The notes beneath the pieces were generated by a model. That model was given only the letters and a program-made list of their open reading frames with translations. It made no database searches and was not told where the DNA came from. The position numbers were made by a program, and so were the translations under genes. DNA of 49,507 nt from Desulfopila aestuarii DSM 18488. Lineage in GTDB: Bacteria; Desulfobacterota; Desulfobulbia; Desulfobulbales; Desulfocapsaceae. The stretch is taken from the NCBI GenBank assembly GCA_945863875.1, contig CAMBBS010000034.1, positions 1 through 49,507 on the forward strand, in the 5' to 3' direction. Of this stretch, positions 8,599-16,234 are shown in pieces; position 1 is the first letter of the stretch, and the number at the start of each line of letters is the position of its first letter.

Positions 8599-9453
8599 AT
8601 GCAAGAAAAAACAACAACCTTTGGCGTCATCGGCGCCGGTCAAATGGGTGCCGGCATTGCCCAAGTTGCCGCGGCAAGCGGTATGAATGTCATTCTTCAC
8701 GATATTTCCTCGAACTTTGTTGAACGGGGCCTGGCCACCATTGCCAAAAACCTGCAGCGCAGTGTCGACAAGGGAAAGCTGGCAGAAGAGGCAAAACAGG
8801 CCATCATAAGGCGGATCACTCCCAGCACGGATATCGTCGACATGGGGTCCGCCGATTTTGTCGTCGAGGCCGCCTCCGAGAACGAGGAGATCAAATTCAA
8901 AATTTTCGCCCAGCTTGACGAGATCTGCCCATCCCATACGATCCTCTCGTCGAACACCTCCTCCATTCCGATCGGCCGTATCGCCTCGCGAGCAAAAAGA
9001 CCGGACAAGGTGATCGGTCTGCATTTTATGAATCCGGTGCCGGTAATGAAACTGGTCGAGGTGATCCGCGCCCTGCCAACCTCCGAGGAGACCTTTCAGA
9101 TCACTGTGGCGCTCGCCGAACAGATGGGTAAAACCCCGGCGGTGGCCGCCGATTTTCCTGGATTCATCGCCAATCGGATTCTTCTGCCGATGATCAATGA
9201 GGCGATCTTCTGCCTCTACCAGAGCGTCGGTGACTGTGACGCTATCGATACGGTAATGAAACTGGGCATGAACCATCCCATGGGGCCCCTGGCCCTGGCC
9301 GATCTTATTGGCCTGGATACCTGCCTGGCTATTTTAAACACCCTGCATCAGGGCCTTGGCGATCCGAAATACCGCCCCTGTCCCCTTCTCCGCCAGTATG
9401 TCGAAGCGGGCTGGCTGGGCCGAAAAACCGGCAGGGGATTTTACAGCTACTAA
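8599..9453 (+). CDS. hbd: 3-hydroxybutyryl-CoA dehydrogenase
   Basis: The 284-residue cytosolic dehydrogenase has an N-terminal NAD-binding loop GVIGAGQMGAGIAQ at about 8-21, the family signature HFMNPVPVMKLVEV at about 139-152, and a C-terminal helical domain ending GWLGRKTGRGFYSY. Length matches the family (282-286). The start at 8599 was chosen over in-frame upstream codons because GGAG at 8589-8592 gives a good spacing and the protein then begins seven residues before the Rossmann strand. It interconverts 3-hydroxyacyl-CoA and 3-ketoacyl-CoA between the thiolase encoded just upstream and a crotonase. No crotonase (enoyl-CoA hydratase) gene is present in the window, so that step must be encoded elsewhere. 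Confidence 0.93.
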   Translation: MQEKTTTFGVIGAGQMGAGIAQVAAASGMNVILHDISSNFVERGLATIAKNLQRSVDKGKLAEEAKQAIIRRITPSTDIVDMGSADFVVEAASENEEIKFKIFAQLDEICPSHTILSSNTSSIPIGRIASRAKRPDKVIGLHFMNPVPVMKLVEVIRALPTSEETFQITVALAEQMGKTPAVAADFPGFIANRILLPMINEAIFCLYQSVGDCDAIDTVMKLGMNHPMGPLALADLIGLDTCLAILNTLHQGLGDPKYRPCPLLRQYVEAGWLGRKTGRGFYSY

Positions 9454-9658
9454 ATGAGGTCGACCTTGGTCGATGGTGGAGCAGCAACCGCGATGGACTT
9501 TGAAATTCGCGGTAGGGTGACCGGGTCATCATCGTCCAGATCCCTGACACGGCGCAGCTGTAACTAAAAATGACTAACTAACGATATTTCTCCGATCCGT
9601 GCAGGGTCGATGGCTGAGTAACATTTCTCGTTAAAAATACAACAATTGGAGTAATACC

Positions 9659-10804
9659 ATGAACTTCGAACTGACAGAAGAGCAGAATCTCATTCGCGAA
9701 ATGGTCCGAGGCTTTGCCGAGGCCGAGGTTGCGCCGTCGGCCACCCAGCGTGATGAGGATGAACATTTTGACCGTGACCTGATGTTCGCAAGGCTTGCCG
9801 ATCTCGGCCTGACCGGTATCGTTTTTCCCGAGGAATACGGCGGCGCCGGCGCTGACTACCTGAGCTATGCAATCGCCGTCGAAGAGTTGTCGAGGGTCTG
9901 TGCCTCGACCGGCGTCACCCTCTCCGCCCATCTTTCCCTGGGCTCCAACCCAATCTATCTCTTTGGCACCGAGCGGCAGAAAAAACAGTTTCTCACCCCG
10001 CTGGCCCAGGGCGAGGCAATGGGCGCCTTCGGCCTTACCGAACCCTCAGCCGGTTCCGATGCCGGCGGGACCAGGACCTTTGCGGTACGGGACGGCAATG
10101 ACTGGATCGTCAACGGCAGCAAAATCTTTATCACCAACGCCGGGGAGGCGGAAATTTACGTAATTTTCGCCAGGACGGACAAGGCAGCGGAAAAACATCA
10201 CGGTATCAGCGCCTTTATTGTCGAGAAAGGTACCCCCGGATTCACCTTCGGCAAAAAAGAAAAGAAGATGGGCATCCGCTCCTCTCCGACCATGGAGCTA
10301 GTCTTCGAGAATTGCCGCATACCGCATGAAAACATGCTGGGTGAGGAGGGCAAAGGTTTCAAAGTGGCCATGAAAACCCTGGATGGGGGTCGAATCGGCA
10401 TCGCCTCCCAGGCCTTAGGGATCGCCCAGGGTGCACTCGACGCAACCACGACGTATGTCAAAGAACGGCAGCAGTTCAACAAGCCGTTGAACGCCTTCCA
10501 GGGCGTACAGTTCCAACTGGCGGATATGGCCACCCAGGTCGAGGCGGCCCGGCTGCTCGTCTATAATGCTGCCTATCGGGCCAGTGCCGGACTTTCCTAC
10601 TCACAGGAGTCGGCCATGGCGAAACTGTTTGCCAGCGAGACGGCGATGCGGGTGACCACCCAGGCGGTCCAGCTGCACGGCGGCTACGGTTATACCCGGG
10701 AATTCCCGGTGGAGAGAATGATGCGCGATGCCAAGATCACCGAGATCTACGAAGGTACCAGCGAGATCCAGCGTATTGTCATCGGTGCGGCGCTGACCCG
10801 GTAG
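9659..10804 (+). CDS. bcd: Short-chain acyl-CoA dehydrogenase (butyryl-CoA type)
   Basis: The 381-residue FAD enzyme shows the two classic acyl-CoA dehydrogenase signatures, [15 protein letters not shown] near residues 121-135 and [20 protein letters not shown] near 337-356. The catalytic glutamate is E365 in [10 protein letters not shown], the position used by short- and medium-chain enzymes. Start ATG follows TTGGAG. It oxidises acyl-CoA to enoyl-CoA and hands electrons to the ETF encoded by etfBA 1.5 kb downstream. A 205-base gap separates it from the hydroxyacyl-CoA dehydrogenase gene, and a strong terminator follows, so it closes the first transcription block. Chain-length preference is inferred from context. 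Confidence 0.93.
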   Translation: MNFELTEEQNLIREMVRGFAEAEVAPSATQRDEDEHFDRDLMFARLADLGLTGIVFPEEYGGAGADYLSYAIAVEELSRVCASTGVTLSAHLSLGSNPIYLFGTERQKKQFLTPLAQGEAMGAFGLTEPSAGSDAGGTRTFAVRDGNDWIVNGSKIFITNAGEAEIYVIFARTDKAAEKHHGISAFIVEKGTPGFTFGKKEKKMGIRSSPTMELVFENCRIPHENMLGEEGKGFKVAMKTLDGGRIGIASQALGIAQGALDATTTYVKERQQFNKPLNAFQGVQFQLADMATQVEAARLLVYNAAYRASAGLSYSQESAMAKLFASETAMRVTTQAVQLHGGYGYTREFPVERMMRDAKITEIYEGTSEIQRIVIGAALTR

Positions 10805-10851
10805 TGCCAGGAGCCTCTCCGAGAAACAAACTTATCCCGTTTATCCTGGAT

Positions 10852-10882
10852 AAAAAAGGGGAGTTCTCCCGCCCCATTTTTT
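10852..10882 (+). terminator. Rho-independent terminator after the acyl-CoA dehydrogenase gene
   Basis: GGGG (10858-10861) pairs with CCCC (10872-10875), extended by A-rich sequence before and ATTTTTT after, with an alternative inner stem GGGAG/CTCCC. The T-run follows the stem on the plus strand, as expected. Confidence 0.8.
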
Positions 10883-10957
10883 CGGTGGGTATGGATACTG
10901 GGGTGCCGTCTCGCGCTGTTTTTTATCTGTAACTTGCAAATTTCTTTCCGGTAACAA

Positions 10958-12307
10958 ATGAAGACAGCGATGGAATTTATCCGTGAAATATACTGGAATA
11001 TCGGCCATGGACCCGGAACACTGGTGCCGATGCATCTGTTCGCCGCCCTGGCCCTCGTCGTTCTTGTCTTTGGATTTGTCAGGCGCCTGAAAATATATCA
11101 GCCATTAGCCCGGTGGGGGGAGATGATGCGCACCATGCTGCTGCAAACCAAGGTCCTGAGGGTAAGAGGGCCGGAACTGGCCCACGCCATGTTCTTCTCG
11201 GGTTTTTTCGTGCTCTTTCTCGGCACCGGACTGATAGTCATCCAAGCCGATTTCACCGACCTGTCCTTCGACTATGTTTTTCTCAAGGGCGCCGTTTACG
11301 AGCCTTTCAGCATGAGCCTCGATCTCGCCGGGATGTTCGCAATCATCATGCTTTTAGGCCTGCTTGTCCGGCGCTGGGCGGCACGACCCGAGGGGCTGGA
11401 GACGAAAGTGGACGATGCCATCATGCATTGGCTGCTGCTGGCCATTCTTCTCACCGGTTTCGTGGTCGAAGGTGCGCGGATGACGGTCACCGAGCTGGGT
11501 ACCCCGCTTGCTCAGTGGTCTCCTGTCGGCCTGGTTATCGCCCGGGGATTTTCAGGCACGAACCCGGAGCTGCTTCTTGCCCTGCAGAGAGGATTATGGT
11601 GGTTTCGTCTGGCCCTGGCAATGCTGTTTATCAGCCTGATCCCGCTCTCCAAATTTCGCCATATTCTGACCACCAGCGCCAACTATTTTTTTGCTGACAG
11701 GGGGCCGGTAGGCCAACTCATTTCTCTCGACCTGGAAAACGAGGAGACAGAAAGGTCCGGTGCGGCCAAAAAAACCGATCTTAGCTGGAAGGATCTGTTC
11801 GATGCCGGCGCCAGCACCACCTGCCCGCATTGCTTCAACACCCTCAGCAAAGACTACCGCGGCCTCGGCCTCGACTGTCAAGTCCAGTCCCATCCGGAGT
11901 TTCTCGCCGAACTGATTACCCAGGGCAGGCTTGCCTTAGGTGGGCAGCTGTTTGCTTGTACCTACCACGATTCCTTCTATCTCGGGCGCCATAACGGCAT
12001 CTACGACCCGCCGCGTGAGCTCATCAAGGCGGCGGGTGGAAAGATTGTCGAGATGACGAGAAGCCGAGATCAGGCATTCTGCTGCAGTGCCGGCGGCGGG
12101 CGGATTCTTGCTAAAGAAAAACCCGGCACGAGGATCAATATCAAACGGGTGGAAATGGCAGTGGCAACCGGGACCAACCAGCTGCTCTCCAACTGCCCCT
12201 TCTGCCTGGCCATGTGCGCGAAGACGGCGTCAAGGGTGCGAATGTCGAAGAGAGCATGCGGCCACGTGATATCGCCGAAGTGCTGGCGGAACGACTCCAT
12301 TAAATAA
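10958..12307 (+). pseudogene. Membrane Fe-S oxidoreductase of the ETF:quinone type, internally deleted and frameshifted
   Basis: The N-terminal 260 residues form a five-helix membrane domain like the cytochrome-b/NarI-type module of Fe-S oxidoreductases that link ETF to quinone. In full-length relatives this is followed by a 4Fe-4S ferredoxin pair and then two CCG (heterodisulfide-reductase-like) domains. Here WKDLFDAGAS runs straight into TTCPHCFNTLSKDY at about 11810-11835, so the ferredoxin cysteines and the first CCG half are absent without breaking frame. Near the end, after NCPFCLAMC at about 12211-12217, the frame shifts: the expected tail (EDGVKGANVEES, RPRDIAEVLAERLH) is read in another frame ending at 12303. 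The gene sits 24 bases before etfB. It is likely non-functional, unless the consensus sequence itself is wrong. Confidence 0.8.
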
Positions 12308-12330
12308 TATTTTTCGAGGGAGAAAGACAG

Positions 12331-13101
12331 ATGAAACTTCTTGTATGCATAAAACAGGTTCCGGACATGGAATCAAAATTCAAGGTCGGTGCCGAAGGGC
12401 TCTGGTATGACCGCCACGATCTCGCCTGGCTGATGAACGAGTATGATGAATACGGCGTCGAGCAGGCTGTTCAGCTCAAGGAACAGACCGGGGCCGATCT
12501 GACCGTGCTCTCTATCGGGCCGGAACAGGTGAAAGAGACCATAAAAAAGGCCTTGGCGATGGGCTGTGACCGCGGTGTCCATATCGTCGACGACCAGGCC
12601 CACCTGAAAGATCCCTTTGAAATCGCCTCGATGATCGCCGAATTCGCCGGGGATAAAGGCTTTGACTTGATTTTCACCGGCATGCAATCCCAGGACCGCG
12701 GCAGCGCGCAGGTTGGAGTCATGGTTGCCGAGCTGCTGACCATCGCCGCAGTGACGACAGTCGTCGATTTCGCTTTCGTCGACGGCCAGGTTACCGTCAA
12801 ACGCGAACTTGAGGGCGGCGTCAAGGCAAAGGTTGCCAGCAAACTGCCGGTGCTGATTACCTGTCAATTGGGACTGAACGCCCCGCGCTATCCGACTCTA
12901 CCGAATATCATGAAGGCAAAAAAGAAAGAAATGCTCAGTCTACCCGCAACCGACCTACGCAAGGCTGCGGCCTTGCAGGAAACAATGAAAATCGAGTTTC
13001 CGGCAAAAAGGAGCGGGGGCCTGTTTCTCGAAGGCGAGGTGGCAAGCATTGCCGACCGCCTAATCAGGATACTTAAAGAAAAAACCACCGTGCTGGCGTA
13101 G
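12331..13101 (+). CDS. etfB: Electron transfer flavoprotein beta subunit
   Basis: The 256-residue protein begins MKLLVCIKQVPD, the standard ETF-beta start, and carries LIFTGMQSQDRGSAQVG at about 110-126 and the family signature VKRELEGGVKAKVASKLPVL at about 153-172. Length is normal. Ribosome site GAGGGAG precedes the ATG. With EtfA, encoded 33 bases downstream, it forms the soluble FAD/AMP heterodimer that accepts electrons from acyl-CoA dehydrogenase. Its usual membrane partner gene lies immediately upstream but is damaged, so the destination of electrons in this organism is uncertain. Nothing suggests that etfB itself is broken. Confidence 0.95.
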   Translation: MKLLVCIKQVPDMESKFKVGAEGLWYDRHDLAWLMNEYDEYGVEQAVQLKEQTGADLTVLSIGPEQVKETIKKALAMGCDRGVHIVDDQAHLKDPFEIASMIAEFAGDKGFDLIFTGMQSQDRGSAQVGVMVAELLTIAAVTTVVDFAFVDGQVTVKRELEGGVKAKVASKLPVLITCQLGLNAPRYPTLPNIMKAKKKEMLSLPATDLRKAAALQETMKIEFPAKRSGGLFLEGEVASIADRLIRILKEKTTVLA

Positions 13102-13134
13102 TCCGCTACAAGCTACGGTACGAAGGAGAATGTC

Positions 13135-14055
13135 ATGAAGATGTTATTGGTTGCGGAATACAGACAGGGAGAGTTACTGGAGAGCTATACCGAGCTGCTG
13201 GCCTTTGCAGGAATCATGGGCGCGGAAAGTGCGATGTTCCTCACGGCCGGCACGGCTGGAGAGCTGCCAAAATTTTCCGGCAGGCTCTATCTGGCCGAGG
13301 TTGCCGAATTTGGAGAATACAATCCGGATGTCCATAAACAACTGCTCCTTGAGGTGGTGGAGAAGGAACATCCGGAGATGATCGTCTTCTCGCACAGCTC
13401 CTACGGCTGGGATCTTGCCCCGCGTCTTGCCGTCAGCCTCAAGGCGGGGCAAATCTCCGAGGTGGTTGCGCTGCAGGATGGCGCCCTGGTTGCGCCGGTC
13501 TGTAACGGCAAGCTGCGCCGGACCATGAAAAGTCGTGGCCGCATAACGGTTGTCACCCTCCAGGCCGGGGCCTTTGGTCTTGCCGATGCCGCCGTTGGTG
13601 TGCCGACCGTTATCCCGGTCACAGGTAACGCCAAGGGCAATATTGACCTTCAGGGCTATGAAATGGCGGAACATGGCGGAGTCGACTTGAGCAAGGCCGA
13701 GATCATCGTCAGCGCCGGACGCGGGGTGGGAAAACCGGAAAACATCGCTCTGGTCGCAGGACTGGCCAAGGCCCTGGGCGGCGAATATGGAGCCAGTCGG
13801 CCGGTGGTTGATTCGCTCTGGGTGGAACACAACCGCCAGGTCGGTACTACCGGCCTGACCGTCTCCCCGAAACTCTATGTCGCCTGCGGCATTTCCGGGG
13901 CGGTGCAGCACCTCGCCGGGATGAAAAAATCCGAGTTCGTGGTGGCCATCAATACCGACAAAGATGCCCCGATCGGCGACATGGCCGACGTCTTTGCGGT
14001 GGCGGACCTCAAACAGCTCCTGCCGCTACTGATCGAAAAGCTGCAGGCGCTGTAA
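13135..14055 (+). CDS. etfA: Electron transfer flavoprotein alpha subunit
   Basis: The 306-residue protein shows the ETF-alpha FAD-binding C-terminus: RPVVDSLWVEHNRQVGTTG, then SPKLYVACGISGAVQHLAGM, then AINTDKDAPIGDMADVFAVAD. The start ATG follows AAGGAG. It pairs with EtfB. The N-terminal half is the usual variable domain. Two features argue for a straightforward dehydrogenase-linked ETF: normal length and no fused ferredoxin. It is the last intact gene of the beta-oxidation block; minus-strand relics begin within a few bases of its stop codon. Confidence 0.95.
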   Translation: MKMLLVAEYRQGELLESYTELLAFAGIMGAESAMFLTAGTAGELPKFSGRLYLAEVAEFGEYNPDVHKQLLLEVVEKEHPEMIVFSHSSYGWDLAPRLAVSLKAGQISEVVALQDGALVAPVCNGKLRRTMKSRGRITVVTLQAGAFGLADAAVGVPTVIPVTGNAKGNIDLQGYEMAEHGGVDLSKAEIIVSAGRGVGKPENIALVAGLAKALGGEYGASRPVVDSLWVEHNRQVGTTGLTVSPKLYVACGISGAVQHLAGMKKSEFVVAINTDKDAPIGDMADVFAVADLKQLLPLLIEKLQAL

Positions 14056-14059
14056 AAAA

Positions 14060-14490
14060 AATCACCTCAGGTGCGGTTTTTGGTAGTTTACAAAAGACAA
14101 CCTCCTTGGGGGCCTTAAACCGGGCGAGATTCGCCTTACAGAATTCGATGATTTCCTCGGCTGTCGAACTCGTTCATGGTTTAGGTGTAGCGAAGGCCCT
14201 GGCGACTTCCCCCCATTTGCCATCGGACGAAGAGACGACGGCCACTTCCTGCACCATGGAATGACGGTAAATGACGTTTTCCACCTCAATTGACGAGATG
14301 TTTTCGCCCCCATGGTCTTGCCGTCCCGCGGCACGGGTTCCAGAGTGGCCATATCCAGCACATCCATATACAGGGCGGTGACCTAGGCAACCCCCTGACG
14401 TGATTTTATCAGGATAGACTGCGCATAACCTGGTGTGTTGAGCAAATCGAGAACTGCCGAAGAAAACCCGACATCTGCTGCATAAAGCAG
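14060..14490 (-). pseudogene. Decayed second copy of an acyl-CoA synthetase, C-terminal part
   Basis: On the minus strand, pieces in different frames line up in order with the C-terminal third of the intact acyl-CoA synthetase at 5622-7235: SSAVLDLLNTPG, SRQGV, DMATLEPVPRDGKTMG, GGENISSIEVENVIYRH plus EVAVVSSSDGKWGEVARAF, and AEEIIEFCKANLARFKAPK followed by CKLPKTAPE. Large stretches between the pieces are missing and at least two frame changes occur. The end of the enzyme, including the catalytic lysine region, is lost where the fragment meets etfA. It is a related but distinct sequence, not a copy of the upstream gene. No product is expected. Confidence 0.75.
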
Positions 14491-14826
14491 ACAGCCGATG
14501 GTCGTTTAAATCCCGGCGCCGAATTGACCCACATCCAGGCCGGCGATCATCCAAAGGACGAGGTCGAGAAGCAGAACTATCAAGATTAAGGGAACAGGAC
14601 TTTTCAGATAGGCTGGGGTGACGGCGGTGAGGAAGGCACTAAAAAACGAAAAAGGGGCCTTAGGTGATGAGCCTAACCGGTGAAATAAAGCAGGGAACGG
14701 GACGAGCGTATCAACCCATTTCGACAACGCCGGGGTTCATGGCTGAATTGAACGGGAATCGCCTTCTTGCTTCAGGACATCGCAGACTTCGGGGCTTTCG
14801 ACAAAAGTCGCCTTGCCCTGGTCTTT
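14491..14826. other. Decayed stretch between two relics, membrane-like fragment
   Basis: A minus-strand frame (about 14506-14727) encodes one strongly hydrophobic helix, SPVPLILIVLLLDLVLWMIA, and could be a scrap of a transporter. I do not recognise the family, and there is no ribosome site or conserved start. The rest shows nothing that reads as a gene on either strand. Confidence 0.3.
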
Positions 14827-16005
14827 TTATGGGTTGCCCTCGGCCAGGCCATATTCCTGCACCTTACGATACAGGGTCGCCCGGAAAATACCTCAACACT
14901 TGGCCATCTTGACCATATTCCTTTTGCACGTACTCAGGGTTGTGTCAATCATCTCCTGCTCCATCTGCTGCAGGGTGCCGATTTTTCCTTTCATCAGGCT
15001 GGGGGCTTTACGCTCTATGGCGATATGGGCCGCCTGCAGTTTCTTGTTATCACAGAGAGGCAGCCCGCGCTGGATGGTGTTTTCCAATTCCCGCACATTC
15101 CCCGGCCAGCCGTAACTGACCAGCTTATCCAGGGCTCCGGCAGTGAGCGGAGTGCCGGGGCAGTACCGTTTGATGAAATGGAGAGCTGGGGCTTCAATAT
15201 CTGCCACGCCTCTTTCCCGAAGAGGCGGCAGAGTGATTTCGATGATGTTCAACCGATAAAAAAGATCTTTGCGTTGGTCCTGGTACCCTTGCGGCCGCCG
15301 ATTCGCTCGACTTCTCCGGACTGCAATACCCTCAGGAGTTTGACCTGCATGTCATGCGGCATATCGCCGATCTCATCGAGGACAATTGTCCCGCCATCGG
15401 CCAGTTCAAATTTACCCGGTCGGCCAGTTTTCGAGGCGCCGGTGAATGCTCCGTCGACATAGCCGAAAAGCTTACACCCCAATTATTCGCCAGGAATGGC
15501 GCCGCAGTTCATCGGTACGGACGCCTGATTCCGCCGCTTACCGCCGTTGTGGATGGCCTGGGCCATGGCTTTTTTATAGGCTTCCCTGTTTTCCGAAAAC
15601 AGGCGCGGCGGCACTGGAAAAACCGTGGGCGTGCAGACAATAATGATCCTGATCATTGAGCTGGATGGAGAATTGTCTTTTCAGGCAGATGCTTATCGCG
15701 GAAGTACCGACGTCTTTTTCCGTCCAGCGGTATCCGGGCGAGCAGTTTCTTTCGCCAAAGACGACCTTTATCGCCTCACCGTCGGCAAGGAGCAGTATAT
15801 AGCCATCACTACTGGCATAGGCGACCATGAAGTCTTCAGGTGAGAGCATCTCGTAAAATTCTTCAATGTGGGCGATCACCACATCGAGCAGGGCTTTTTT
15901 TCTCTCCCTCTTGTCCTCCATTTCGATGGGGGACGCCTTGGCCTGATTCTCATTACGTTCTTCGCGGCAAATACCATATTTCCGGAAACGGCTTAGAAAA
16001 TCAAT
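14827..16005 (-). pseudogene. Decayed sigma-54-dependent transcriptional activator (GAF-like, AAA+, Fis HTH)
   Basis: Minus-strand pieces run in the order of an AcoR-like activator. First comes an N-terminal sensor (RKYGICREERNENQAK, then EDFMVAYASSDGYILLLADG, then the RWTEKDVGTSAI motif). AAA+ fragments follow (PMNCGAIPGE, then the GAFTGA loop in [20 protein letters not shown], then [19 protein letters not shown] and the RIGGRKG sensor). Next is [15 protein letters not shown], and last a Fis-type end ([11 protein letters not shown], stop, [21 protein letters not shown]). The Walker A region is missing, several stops and frame changes intervene (near 15495, 15575, 15245 and 14893), and an R-finger stretch is gone. 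It would have been the natural regulator of the adjacent fatty-acid genes, but is now dead. Confidence 0.85.
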
Positions 16006-16025
16006 TTACACGAAGTATAATATTG

Positions 16026-16075
16026 AAACGGTTTTGCCTTAACAGAAAAGGTTAATACTAACGAAAAAACCGTTT
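16026..16075. repeat. Nested inverted repeat in the leader of the four-gene unit
   Basis: AAACGGTTTT (16026-16035) and AAAACCGTTT (16066-16075) are perfect 10-base arms; inside them TTAAC (16039-16043) and GTTAA (16051-16055) form a second pair. It lies 160 bases before the 782-residue gene and just beyond the activator relic. It could be an operator or a transcript hairpin. Confidence 0.45.
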
Positions 16076-16234
16076 AGTGTATCAATATGAGACATAAAGG
16101 AAGGAATTGATCTTTTCATTTTAGACAACTGAAAAGGCCTAAGAGGGATGTCTAACGAGGAACCAACAATCTCCTAACTATTTTCTTACCGTATTTTAGC
16201 ACCGGCCTAATATGCCGGGGATACAGTTCCCGGT

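Noticed and set aside
8257-9276. Long minus-strand frame of 339 codons opposite the thiolase and hydroxyacyl-CoA dehydrogenase genes
   Set aside because: It mirrors two well-recognised genes, has no ribosome site and shows no family motif; GC-rich codon bias keeps the antisense frame open.
9488-9512. Hairpin CCGCGA/TCGCGG after the hydroxyacyl-CoA dehydrogenase gene
   Set aside because: No T-run follows and the loop is long, so a terminator call is not supported.
14063-14073. Palindrome CACCTCAGGTG after etfA as a terminator
   Set aside because: Only a four-base stem can form with a realistic loop, and it lies within the acyl-CoA synthetase relic.
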